Positions 24,401 through 36,400 of a stretch of DNA of 64,000 bases are shown here, piece after piece. The stretch comes from Ophioderma brevispina. Taxonomy: Eukaryota; Echinodermata; Ophiuroidea; Amphilepidida; Ophiodermatidae. Made by a program: the position numbers and the translations under genes. Within the stretch, counting starts at the first letter, position 1, and each line of letters opens with the position of its first letter. Below the pieces are notes generated by a model. The model saw only the letters and a list, made by a program, of their open reading frames with translations. It did no database searches and had not been told where the DNA came from. The stretch covers positions 248,001 through 312,000 of the forward strand of contig JAMKCH010078773.1 of NCBI GenBank assembly GCA_023653785.1, given 5' to 3'.

Positions 24401-27400
24401 TGAAGTTCAATTGGAACCAAACTTCTGTCATAGGTGCACCATGGGATCCCTCATATGTTGATGAGGTCAAAGGTCATGTGCCAAGGTCAAAGGTCATGTG
24501 AGGTCAAGTTGAAAAATGGGCTACAAATGTAAAATTGACCTAAATTGAAAACTTGAAGTTCAATTGGAACCAAACTTGTGTCATAGGTGCACCATGCGCT
24601 CCCTCATATGTTGATGAGGTCAACGGTCATGTGCCAGGGTCAAAGGTCATGGGGCGGCCCACAGCTTATATTCTTTGAATATAGCGAGCGCGAAAGCCGA
24701 GAACCGCGAAATTCTAGTTCTAAAACTATTTTACAAACATTTTGTGTGAGGGCTAAACTGTTTTTTCTTCATGATCGATGCATTTGTTAATATCGCCCAT
24801 ATTGTGTCTGGATTCTTTGCAGCATCATCTCAAGTACCAACTGTCAGAATTGAGCCTAGATACCAAACAGTCGCCGAGGGAGACCCTGTAGAATTCCGCT
24901 GCATAGCATCAGGAAGCCCAGCACCTGAACTGCGGTGGTATGGTGGTCAGGGTGGTGTGATGAGTCCCGAGAGCTCTTTCGTCAATGGCGTTTTCCGCAT
25001 TCCTGCTGCGCAGAGATCTGATGAAGCAGAGTACTTCTGCGAGGCCAGCAATGAGGCAGGAACTGTACAAGTTCGTACAGTTCTCTATGTGACTGGTAAG
25101 TTATGAAGAAGTAGTACATTTATTTAGTTTTCAGTTAACGTTGGCAACATTTGAAAAGTGTATGAATTTCAATATCTCAAGTTTAATCTGAGCTCTTCTG
25201 GGAGAGTGTGGCCCACTGGGTAGGGTATTAGCCTTTGGTGCTGGAGATCCCTGGTTCTATTCCTGGTGGGGCCACTTGCTGAGATTTAATTGTGTTCTTA
25301 ATTCTGGATTTAATCTGTATCCAAGACAAGCTATTGATTAAAATAAGAATTCACTCTCCTCCATGGTTGGACTTGGACAACTGAACCGTGATAATACCCC
25401 ATCCTTCAGAGGGGACGTTGAGCTGTTGGTCCCATGTTCATAGAATCATAGTTGTTCATGCATATCACAGTCAGTTTTGAAAAAAGAGTGAGGTTGTTTA
25501 CCCCTGGCTATCTCAATTCCGTCACGGTAAATGGTCTTAATGGAAATAAGATTCTTATAGAGGCTTAATTTCTTGGGCTATCCAGAACATTGTCCAAATA
25601 AATCAAATTCTTATGTGAATGTTTTCCCCATCTAATCCAGGAAAATGTTATGACCTCTAACCTTTGACCTACAGCTTCGAAGACACCCAAGGTTTCCATT
25701 GAACCAGCGGTTCTCTCCATCAAAGAAGGGGAAAGGGCAGTCTTCTATTGTGGAGCCACTGGTGACCCAGAACCTCAAATCACATGGTCCAAGGAGAATG
25801 GAACACTACCAGCTAACACACGCTATGAGAATGGCTACCTAATTATACAGAATGTTAAATACCAGGACAGTGGCGAGTATAGATGTACTGGCGTGAACTC
25901 TTTGGGAATGTCATACACTACTACCCAACTGTTAGTTGACCAAGGTAAGATATATGGATGTTTTCTTCTACCTGTTGAATTAAGACCAAATTTAAAATAG
26001 TATTTTGTGCACGATGACCAATCCATTGAAGCCACCTCATGCAAAAACTATGGCGCGCACACACAGAATAATTCTGCCCAAATTTGATCATCATGTTACA
26101 TCACTTAATCTCTTAAGGTCCCTTCATACATTGGATTAAAACCATCTCTGACTCATTTTAACACAGTAGCAGCAGCACAACACAGTTTGAACTGTGTTGT
26201 TGCTTCTGCTGTGTTGAGTCCGAGATGGTTATCATTTTTCATCCATTTTCACTGCACTGCATCAGTGATGTATGAATGGACCTTAATTCTTTTCCCAAAT
26301 ATAACTTAATAATATTCATACAAAAGAGTAAAAATAGTTGAAATTTGCAGGAGTGCCTTAAAAGTCAAAGTTGAACCATAGAGTTCTTGTGAAGTTAAAT
26401 GAAAAATTGACCCAAAAAAGAAACAAAATTAATTAGAAGTAGTGAAAAGATAATAATATCCAGTAAATTTTGCATTGCAGTAAGTATCCATAGCCTTCAA
26501 CGTTGACTAAAAATTTCAAGTTTTATCTTTATTATGTTTTAGATCCAATCACTTGCAGAGTATGTCAGTTAATTTTTCTAGACTTTGTGATGTAGCCAAT
26601 CACTGAGAGTGCCTTTGAGTCCCATAGTATTGTATGTCACTTCCGTATCACATTGTTGTGTTAGTTTGGATATTTCTAATTTATTTCTGTTGATTGTTAC
26701 AGATAGCAGAAGAGCGCCCACGGCTCGTATTGAGCCTGAGCAGGTTACGGTTGCTGAAGGGTCGTCACAAGTATTAACGTGTTATGTAACCGGTGTTCCT
26801 ACACCGACTGTTAAATGGAGTCGTCAAAGTGGAGAGTTGACGTCAAACCACAGGGTTAGTTAAATCTTAGCAATTCATGAAAAAAGGGGCTGCCTTTGTA
26901 CTCATGATTCCAAAGTAAGAAAATGCACTAAATTTTCCAAATAAAGGAACGTGCAAATTTGATATTTTAGTGAGTCGTAATTCTTTAGGGAGATCCATCT
27001 GTGCATGCAAGTGAAATTTGGGTTTGGCAAATTTTATACAAAAAGACACAAAAAAAGGTTTTGACTGTATTTTGCTACCAAGATATCCAGACTGTGTATA
27101 AAACTTGTCGACAGAAGCAATTCATGAGCCTTTACCTCCCGGTGGGCAGGGGGGTTCTCAAGTTTGGTTTGGGTAGGGACGTGCCTCCGAGAGTCTGGAA
27201 GTAGGACCCATAGCAATACCAATTTTTGCCAAAGAAGGGACCCATTGCTATACCAGAGATGCAAATTTGCCATTTTTTCCTCAAAATTTTGACATTTTAA
27301 GCAAATTTGGACATTCTTGACTTAAGATTGAGGAAATTTTCCATAAAATTGCGCTTCTGATTGTGAAAATTGGACTAATTTTTCAAAAATTTTGAGAAAA

Positions 27401-30400
27401 TTTTGCAAAAATGACCCATTGCTATACCAAATTTGGCATGAAAAAAAGGGGCCATTGATATACCAGAAGGCTGAAAATGAGACCGATGTCTGTGGCATGT
27501 CCCCATGTAGTCATTTGTGTTGAGTACTCCCCCTGGGCTTTACCTGAAAATGCCTTTTTGCAATTGAAATATATAGCTTATAAAAATCGTGTGAATTTAT
27601 TTAAGAAAGTCGAGTAATATGATGAAGCCGTTCATAATGTGTTGAAATATTAGACTCTAGCATAGTCAATTTTTGTTGTTACTATTTTTGTAGGTATCTG
27701 GGAATCGTCTGACCATTCTGTCTGCCTCAGACAATGATAGGGACCTGTACCAGTGTACGGCATCAAATGCCGTTGGCGAATATTCTGCAATGTCCTTTGT
27801 TGAGATTGAGCGTAAGTTGCAACAGATAGGTTATTGATTTATGTTCCATGAGCAAAATAATTTACGGGTGCAATAAAGTCGTAACTGATTTCTTGGGTAA
27901 AAGTGAGTTGTTTGCTTGATTTTGTAAGCTCAAATCTAATCAAACATTTTTTTATGCAAGAAAGAAGACATTAAAAAAAGTAGAAGACAAAAGGAATGTG
28001 GACACAAAGCATTTTTTCTGCAAAATGAGCAGAAATATGACGATGTAAGCTGTTGGGAAATACAAAATTGCAAGGCCACGGCCTGGCGGATGGCCGCCAT
28101 TAGCGCTCCAGAGCTGATTTGCCATTGTCGGTAGATACTTGTTTTCTCACCAGGGTAACCAGCTACACTCCTCAATCATATTTCTTAGAAAAACTGAGGG
28201 GGGTGACAGTTAACACCGACAACCGGCCCTGGAACCGGTAGTACTGGTTACCAGGATACCAGTAGAAGGCCCTCAAGAAAACCTCACCTGACAAATTTGA
28301 TTGCATACCACTTAAACTGGTTTCCTCTCTTTATTTTTTTCAGGTTATCAATGCAAGTCATCGTAAGAAGAACATAAGGGTATAGAATATCTGAGGCTCT
28401 AGTGAAGTTCACTTGTAGTGGCATAGCCAGGTGAGTGCAGACCATAGTCTCTATTTCAATTATTATTTTAACTCAGAGCCATTATTTTGTTTAATCATTT
28501 AATGGACCATTTGAATTTTGGACACAAGCACAAAGAAGAAACTTCAGAGAATTTGTCAAAATGTGTCGATAAGAAATTCAAGTTAGGTAATGATAAGCAT
28601 AACAAATAGGATAAAAAATTATGGAAATTATTAATTAGCTTATAAATAATATGGTTTAAGATTGCTTCACTTTAATTGGCTTCCTTGTACTATCACTGAC
28701 TGAAAAATTGATATCATCCGTGTTTGAAATTCACATTTGTGGTTTACAGTTAGACAACTGACGATATTTCCAACCAGTAGTGGCTTTATGACTAAATGCA
28801 AGCAACCGGCCCATTGTTGTGTGGGCTGATACATGCTGCATGTGGTTGCCAAACATATCGTGTTTTATATATTCTCTTATTATCAATTTAATGCCAATTG
28901 TAACGATATTTGCTCCAAATAAATGGTCTAGAAAGTGAGCTTGATTAGGCAACTGAGAAATCACATATTTCCACTAAATGAATATGGTCTTGGGCAAAGT
29001 TAAACAGTGATCGAGGTTGTTGCACATACTCCAAAGGGATTATGTAAAATAGTGTATTCATTTTTACTCTATGGTTTTCCTTTGGCATGCTGAGATCAGT
29101 TCCAACTATTGGTGGAAATTGTCTACTTCCTTGAGTTGCTAAAGATAAAATAAATTACATTGTTCTGCTGCTGGATAGTTTTTTAGCGAGAAATACAAAA
29201 AATGATGCATTGGTAACATAGACCATTCATATGGTGTTAAAACAATGTTAATTTTATTAGGTGGGCGTTAATACTGTTCACTTACTATGGATGAAGTAGC
29301 TTCTTTTTTTTTTTTTTTGCTCATTCTTCCTTATCTTGCCCATTAGAACGACCCAAATATAGCTTGTTTTACTCAATTTCTTGGACGTTTTCATTCACTT
29401 GTATAATCAAAATAATCACATCATATTTCAAAATCATTCAAACAAAAAAATAAACACATCTGCATGCAATGCCATTCCCTCAACAGGATTTCTATCCATA
29501 AGAATTTCTATCCATTACTCTGGTCTATTTGTAGTATTCATCATGAGATAAAATATTATCTACGTGATGAGCACTTGCCGTTTGATCATATATTTCATCA
29601 ATTTGATGATGAATATACAACAGTTGAATTTTCATGTAAGTGAATGGACCCTATAAATCAGTGGGACATGGAGAAAAAGTCAGTACTATTAAAAGATCTC
29701 TTATCCATCATTATTCATCTTAGTACTCTTCATTAAATTTACAAAATGTAATACATTTTATTTTGCATGGCTTTCTTTTTTTATATATCTTTTTATATGA
29801 CTAGAGTTTGCTGTTGCCCTGCAAATAATAAGTTAGCTTTCCATAGACAGTAGTTAGACCCCGAATTGTTTGTTTGCCGTAACCCTAATGGACCATAGAA
29901 AAACCTGCCGACTCAACAAATTTTTCATGCAAAATTTTTTTATGCAAATTAGCTTAAAACGCGACAACCGACCCACAATTTTCATTTACAATTTAAATTT
30001 TTACTAAACACAAAATGAAAAACATCAAAACAGATAAAAACAACTAAACCAGTAAAGTTTATGGTACTTTGCCATTGTGTTTGAAAAAAAAAAAAGGCTT
30101 TAAATTAAAAAAAATCTGAATGACCCCACCGGACCCTAAAAAATTTCCTCGGTTACGGCAAACAAACCTAATTTTTATAGGCCTTATGCTTTATGCGATT
30201 CTATTCTGATGACTATATACAGTGAGGAAATGTTAGCATTATATATATGTGGTATAAATATTCTAAATGGCAGATTGAGCAATTGCTAAGAGTCGTCCAC
30301 GTACCAAGCCTGAGATAAAATCCTGAAGAAAAGTATGGTTAGTCGTGTGAGACACTGTGATGCACTGTGATTTTGACAGACATAATGGCAGCACACAGAT

Positions 30401-33400
30401 GTTATCACTGGCAGCTATGCACTTATGACCCTCTTGCATGCCCACAATGTGATTTCTCTTAGTTGATATGAATATTGAAGAATTTTTAACTCCTTGAGTA
30501 CTACCTGGCAATTGGTCGAAATGGACTAAGTGATTTTTTTAACCAAAAACAAAAATGTTTTTTTTTAATGTTTGCGTTTTTTTTGTGTATGTTTTAATTG
30601 GCTATTGAAATGAATATATGATGTACAAATAACTATCAGAAATGTGCTGCTTGTATTAAAAAAGGCAGTGCTCAAGGGATTAAAATCCATCAAACAATTG
30701 CATCACATTTTCAGTCTTGTGACATTAGTAAGTTCCAAAGCATTAAAGTATGTAGTGAGAATTGCCCCTGTTTAGGAACAAATGTATTGTCACAAGACTG
30801 AAAAAAAGTTAAAGAAACAAAGCAGTTGTGGTTTACCTGATTAATTTGATAACAAATGATATTAATCTGCGCAGTAAAGTACTGTAAATTCATTACACGG
30901 AACTGATTTCCTTTACACCAATGTTGACGGAAATATATGCATTTCCCTTCTGAGAAGTGGAATGCCCACAAATTACCTAAAACACCCAGAAAAAAGAGAA
31001 TGGTCGCCAGTGACCCCAGGTAACACCCGGGTTCGACTAGCTCTTCCTCAATTCCGTTTTGACTGTTAACCAAGACGGACACGTGTTACCGCAGCTCTGC
31101 AATATTACAGCAAAATTAACTGAGGATTTTGATATGGACTAGTTGTGCTTCTCATACGGAATACTCCTACTATATACCAATCTATCGGGAATATATTACT
31201 GGATAATATACTGGATTTATAGCGGGATAATGCGGACGGAAAAACAGGCGACTTTTACACCCCGTCAGGAGAGCTTGTCTTGTGTATCCGTTTTTGCCGC
31301 GGGGCGGTCATGTGATGGTGTAGCGGTTAAACGGTAAAATAAGGTAACACAAAGGCAGCCAGTCAGCACGTGTTTGTTCGTGCTGGATGGCCTTGACTTT
31401 TTGGTGAGCCTGTTTCTGTTTCTTTGTGTTATCATACTACAATAAAACAGTTCTATTGGGTGAGTGTTGTCTATTATTTATTATATGCCGGTGGTATTCT
31501 AATAAATATGTGAAAACTGACTGGAAAATTATTTACCGGTAGTGACCTTTGTTAACGCGACGGTATCTTTGTCTCCGCGTTGGCGGGCCGGGTTTACCGC
31601 GGCACGCCTTTTGTTTTCTTTTGTTTGTTTTCGTTTACCGACCCGCGCGCCCATCTGGCTCGCGTCACCCGCGCCGCCCGCGACCTCATTTCTCCGTGCG
31701 TTTTCATTACGGGTCTTGCTTACGCTGTTGCTCCGTTGGTGCTCGTCTTGCGGTGGCCCCTCTCAGTGTTAATGGTTCGCCATGGAACAATGTTTCCTGT
31801 CTATGTTTCGCTTAGGAAAAAGGGGGGGGTGGTATTCGGGCTCGGTCGAGGTTCTTCCAAGGCGGGCCCCGTGCTCCTTTGGGAGCACCTGAAGTTGTTG
31901 ATAGCTTCGGCTACTTCATGGCGTGTAGTAGGGAGTTGTCTCCGAGAGTTCGTCCGTCTACCTCGTTACCGGCCGCTGGCTCGCCTGGTTCGCCCTAGGG
32001 CTTACTCCGGAGCAGGCTAGCGCGGTCTGCTCTATCTGCCTTTTTCCCTCGGGGCTTTTGGCGGCTGCGGAAACATCCCGGTATAACAGGAGAGTGCGTC
32101 GGCCGCCTCCCTCGGGGGGCTTGAATGACTACCACGCTGCCGGCACTGGCTCGCCTGATTTAACTCGTTGCTTTATCGGTGCAGGCTTACATGGTCTGCT
32201 CTGCCCTTCCCTGAGGGGATGGCGGAGCTTGCAGTACGTTTCCGGGAGGTGGTGAGTTTGGCTATGGGCGCCCGGGTTCTCTCGGGCAGATCCATCGCCA
32301 GTATCGGCACACCCGTGGTTCCCATCTGAGGGCTTGATTCGTAAGGCCCTGAGGTGGGGTTCCTCGGCGCCCCCCCGCTATGGAGGCGCCGCGGGTGTCG
32401 TTAGTTCACTGCTCCCCGCTTGGCTAGCTCGCTAGTCACGCGGGTATCAAATCGGCTAGTGGCTGCTGCTTCACCAGCCCTTCGCGGGCTAGGAGAGGCG
32501 CGCGGCGCCTTCGCTAGGTTGGCCCCCGCTCACGAGGGGGGGGGGGTACCCGTGCGCGGTTTACTGGTGCGTTCGTCCGGCGCTAGTTCCCGCTGCGGTT
32601 CAGCCGTTACGGCACACCCCGCATGGATAGACCCGCTTAGCCCCGCGGGGTTAATATGCTTGTGCTGCGTGCCTCACCGGGCCTTCACGGGGCTAGGTTG
32701 GGCGCGCAGCGCTCGCTCGGTTGATCCCCGCTCACGCGGGGTTCCGTGTGAGCGATCGTCCAGCGCTAGTTGCCGCTGCGGTCCAGCTGCTTCGGCATGA
32801 ACCCCGCAGGCTAGACTGCTAGCCAACGGCGGTTATCTGGCTCGTGCTGCATGCTTCTCCAGGCTTCAACGGGCTAGGGGGGGCGTGCAGCGCTTCGCCA
32901 GGTTGGCCCCGCTCTCGGGGGATTCCGTGTGCGGTTACTGGTGCGGTTCGTCCAGCGCTTGTCCCGCTACGGTTCCGACGTTACGGTGGTGCACCCAGTG
33001 GGTGTTTTCCGTTATCGGGCGCCCTCGTGGGGGAGCCTTCGGGGCTTACCTACCACGTGGGACTCGGTGCAGGCTGCAGCCTGCCCGTTCAGGGCGCGGC
33101 TGCTGGGGGCCCGTGCTTAGCCTCTGTCGATATAAGTCCCTCTCTCGCGGGTTGTATAGCTAGTGGCATGGCCCTCCGGGACTTTAGGTTTCGCCCCGAC
33201 ATTAGGAGTGGAGTACGACTCCCTTTTATAGCGTCTAACCTCTCGGAGGTGATTGGTTTGGGTGGATTGGATACATTCAATCCTTATGCCGCGTTCCTCC
33301 ACGTAGGGGGTACGCGGAATGTGGCCGTGATCCGCCGTATCGGCGTTTGATTTTACGGGTGGACGTTTATCGCCGTGTGGAGTGGATTTCGGGCTTAACC

Positions 33401-36400
33401 ACAGCATCTGGTCTCTTACGGGGGCTGTTACAGGTGTGTTTGTCCACCTTCCCTGTGTGACTTTCAACCTCGGGCCGCGACCTGTCTCCCTGGTGGGGAT
33501 GTCGCGCCGCCTGGCTTAGGCATCCCCTCGGGATGCCGTAGGTCTCGGTGGTTCTCTTGGTTCTACTCAAGTCTGCTCTTTGCCGGGGCTCCCCTACGGG
33601 GCGGCCCCTAGCTTCAGTGGCTTCACTTCTGGCTGGCATGTCGCCTTGCGTGGAGTGTGAAAGCACCCTCTCAGCCGTGTGTAGTCCCTGGGTTACCGCG
33701 TATTCTCTGACGTTGCTCTAGCTTCGGAATGCGGGGTCCCCTACGGCGGGTGCTCCTGCCCTGCCGTTGGCTGGCCTTGCCCGCCTCGGCTTGGGCATGG
33801 GGCGCATCCTTGCCGTGCTATGGCTTGCAGCTCCGAGATGCAGACCTAGCCTTTATGCAATCGGCTCCCGGCCTCCATGCGCTTTCAGCTCTGGGTCGCC
33901 GGCGCTTCGTAGCTGCATTCGTTGGCGGCTAATGTTGCTGTCCCGGTAGCCTAGCTCCTTCGGGGTGCTAGTCCGGGCCGGCTCCGTGTGCACCATCGGG
34001 GAATTGAGGGCCTCGGGTCTCTGCCAGTTAGGAGCTGGGTCATTTAGGCCTTGGCTGTCTGGCTCTAGGCTCTGGCGTAGGCTTACTGCTACCTAGCCTG
34101 GTCAGCTGTCTCCCTCGGGGGAGCTTGGACTCTAGCTAGATGCAGATTCGCTGCTCCTCTCCTGGCGGACAGCGGGGCCTAGACGCCGCTTACGACTCGG
34201 GCTAGTGACAGTTGAACGTCTATGGCGTTTGTCTCTGTTCCCCATTGGGGTCTAGACCATGTTTATAGCATTGGCTTGTATAATGGTCTTGGGTCTTTAG
34301 CCCCCGGCTTCCTTGGGCGGTCGTTGACTATAGCCTTGGCGGTCTTTGGACTTCGCCTTTGGCTAGGCTTGGGGCTTTCATCACCTAGCTTTGCTTCTCG
34401 AGTTAGAACCCTTCATCTCCATTCGGGGTAGCTGGCCGTGGTTCTTCCCACGCAGCTTGGCTGGGCCCTCGTCGGGCCTGGCATAGGGGCTGATGCTTGC
34501 GCTGGATGACCTTGCGCCCACTGCGGGGTTTATAGGGCCTATGCCTATGCTGGTCAAGCGTGGCCCCTCCAGGGGCTTACACTGGGCGGCCAGCCTGGGT
34601 AGGGGCTTCATTCATTCTCCTTGGCCTTACACCCAGTATGGGGAAATTGATACGTTGGCGCCTTGGCTGTTCTTCCTTGCCCTCTCTGTCTCACTTATGT
34701 GCAGGGAGCGAGACCTCGGCCTACCTGCCGGCTGGTGCCCTCGGGGGGCCTAGCCTACTCTGGCCGGTCTCGGGCTTTTGGTTATTCAGTTCTTGACGCT
34801 GATGCTGGGGTTCCCTCCATTGGGGCTTGGCTCCCACCAGGTGGATGCACTCGCCCCCTCTGGGCTCGTTCGTCCTGTACGCTGGTGGTTTGGCTCTGCT
34901 GCCAACCTTACCCGCGCTTCCCGCGCCTAACTCCTAGCCCTTGGGGTCTTTCGGACTTCGCCTGGACTCGCCTACTGTTGGGTCGGTCTCTTGACCGTGG
35001 GTCCCTTCTCGCGTTTGTTAGGAATTAGGGGCTGGCTTTGACAGTTATCGCACATTCTTTGGCTCCCAGTGACTATCCTGCGTCCGCTGTCTCCCTCGGG
35101 GGGGACTGGACACGGGTTTGGGTAGGCTCGAAGATGCCCCTTTTGGGGCTCGTCGTAGGGGCTTAGCGTCGGGCCTTGTGCCCGCCTAGCGTTGGGGCTC
35201 GTACGGGCCTAGCGTTGGGGTCGTAAGGGCTTAGCGCGGTTCCCGGGATTCCGGCACGGGTTGTGATCCGATTCGTTCCGGGGTCTGTCTAGGGGGTTTC
35301 CCCTCCTCTCCAGCGGTTTTCAGGGTTAAGTTGTTCTATCTCTTCACTTGCGGGTTCTTTGCCACGCCTTCTGTCTCAACTGTGCTGACTAGTGGGAATC
35401 CCCGCGACGGGGGGTAGGTACTCCCTGGTTGGTGGGTTCTTCCGAACTCGCCTTCACTGGCGGCTCTTTCTCGTTGTTCCTGGCAGTTGGCTTGGTTTTT
35501 GTCTCCCGGGGGGGGGCGTGTGCGGAACGGTTGTTGTTGCTTTCCATTAGTACCCTCGGGGTCCTGGGGCACGTTCGGTTGCTCTGGCCTCCTGTCTTTA
35601 AGGACCGGTGAGCTCTTGAATGGTGGCCTGCCCAACTTTCGACGGCGGTCGGTTGAGAGCTCCTCGCTCCTGGGTGGGAATGTCTCTGGGGCGTAATCCC
35701 CCGTTGTGAGTCGTTCCTCCATGTTCAGTCTCGAGTTTGGGTGACGAGTTGGTTACTCCTTTTCTCGAGGCTTTGGTGATCCCTTTTTTTTCGCTATCTC
35801 GCCCGTTCGGGTTGCACCTCTCCGGTGGCTCTCTTCACTCTTCTCCTCGGGTGATCTTGTGTCGAAGCCGCGGTGCTGTCCGCGGGCCTCTACTTCTTGG
35901 TGGCACTTTGGCCCGTAAAGACGGGTTGTTCGGATAAGCGGCTTCTTGTTTGCCTCCTCGATAAGTTTTTGGTCGTTTGGTCAGAAGTCCGAATGTTAGG
36001 TCATTCTGGTTCCTTCTACGGCGTTGTCACCTGCTCTCTGCTGACAGTCACCACTGGTTGACTTCTGCTCGGGCTTTCCAGAGCGTTAGTGAGCTCGTGA
36101 ACTAGGGTGCGCCCTCTCGGGGCTCGGACTCGTGTTGTTTCTGCAGAGCAGCTCTGGGTCTCCCCTCTGTAGACTTCTCGGTGGTTTACCAACTTTGGTC
36201 TACTTTTTGGCCAGGTTTGACGATCGCACCCGATCTGAGGGAATGCTAGTTTATTATTAATCTAGAATTTGACTGCTCTTCGGTGCCGGGTGCTGGTGAC
36301 GGGCTTCCGGTTGTTTGGGAGGGTCTGCCTCGTTCTTTCCTCGGTGGTTTTGTATTCCTCCGAGTCGAGGGCCTGATCGTCCCTCCACATCCTGACTGTG

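Noticed and set aside
31580..33350. Long + strand open frames in the GC-rich core as genes
   Set aside because: They overlap in several frames and on both strands, follow from high GC with few A/T-rich stops, contain tandem repeats and show no recognisable domain.
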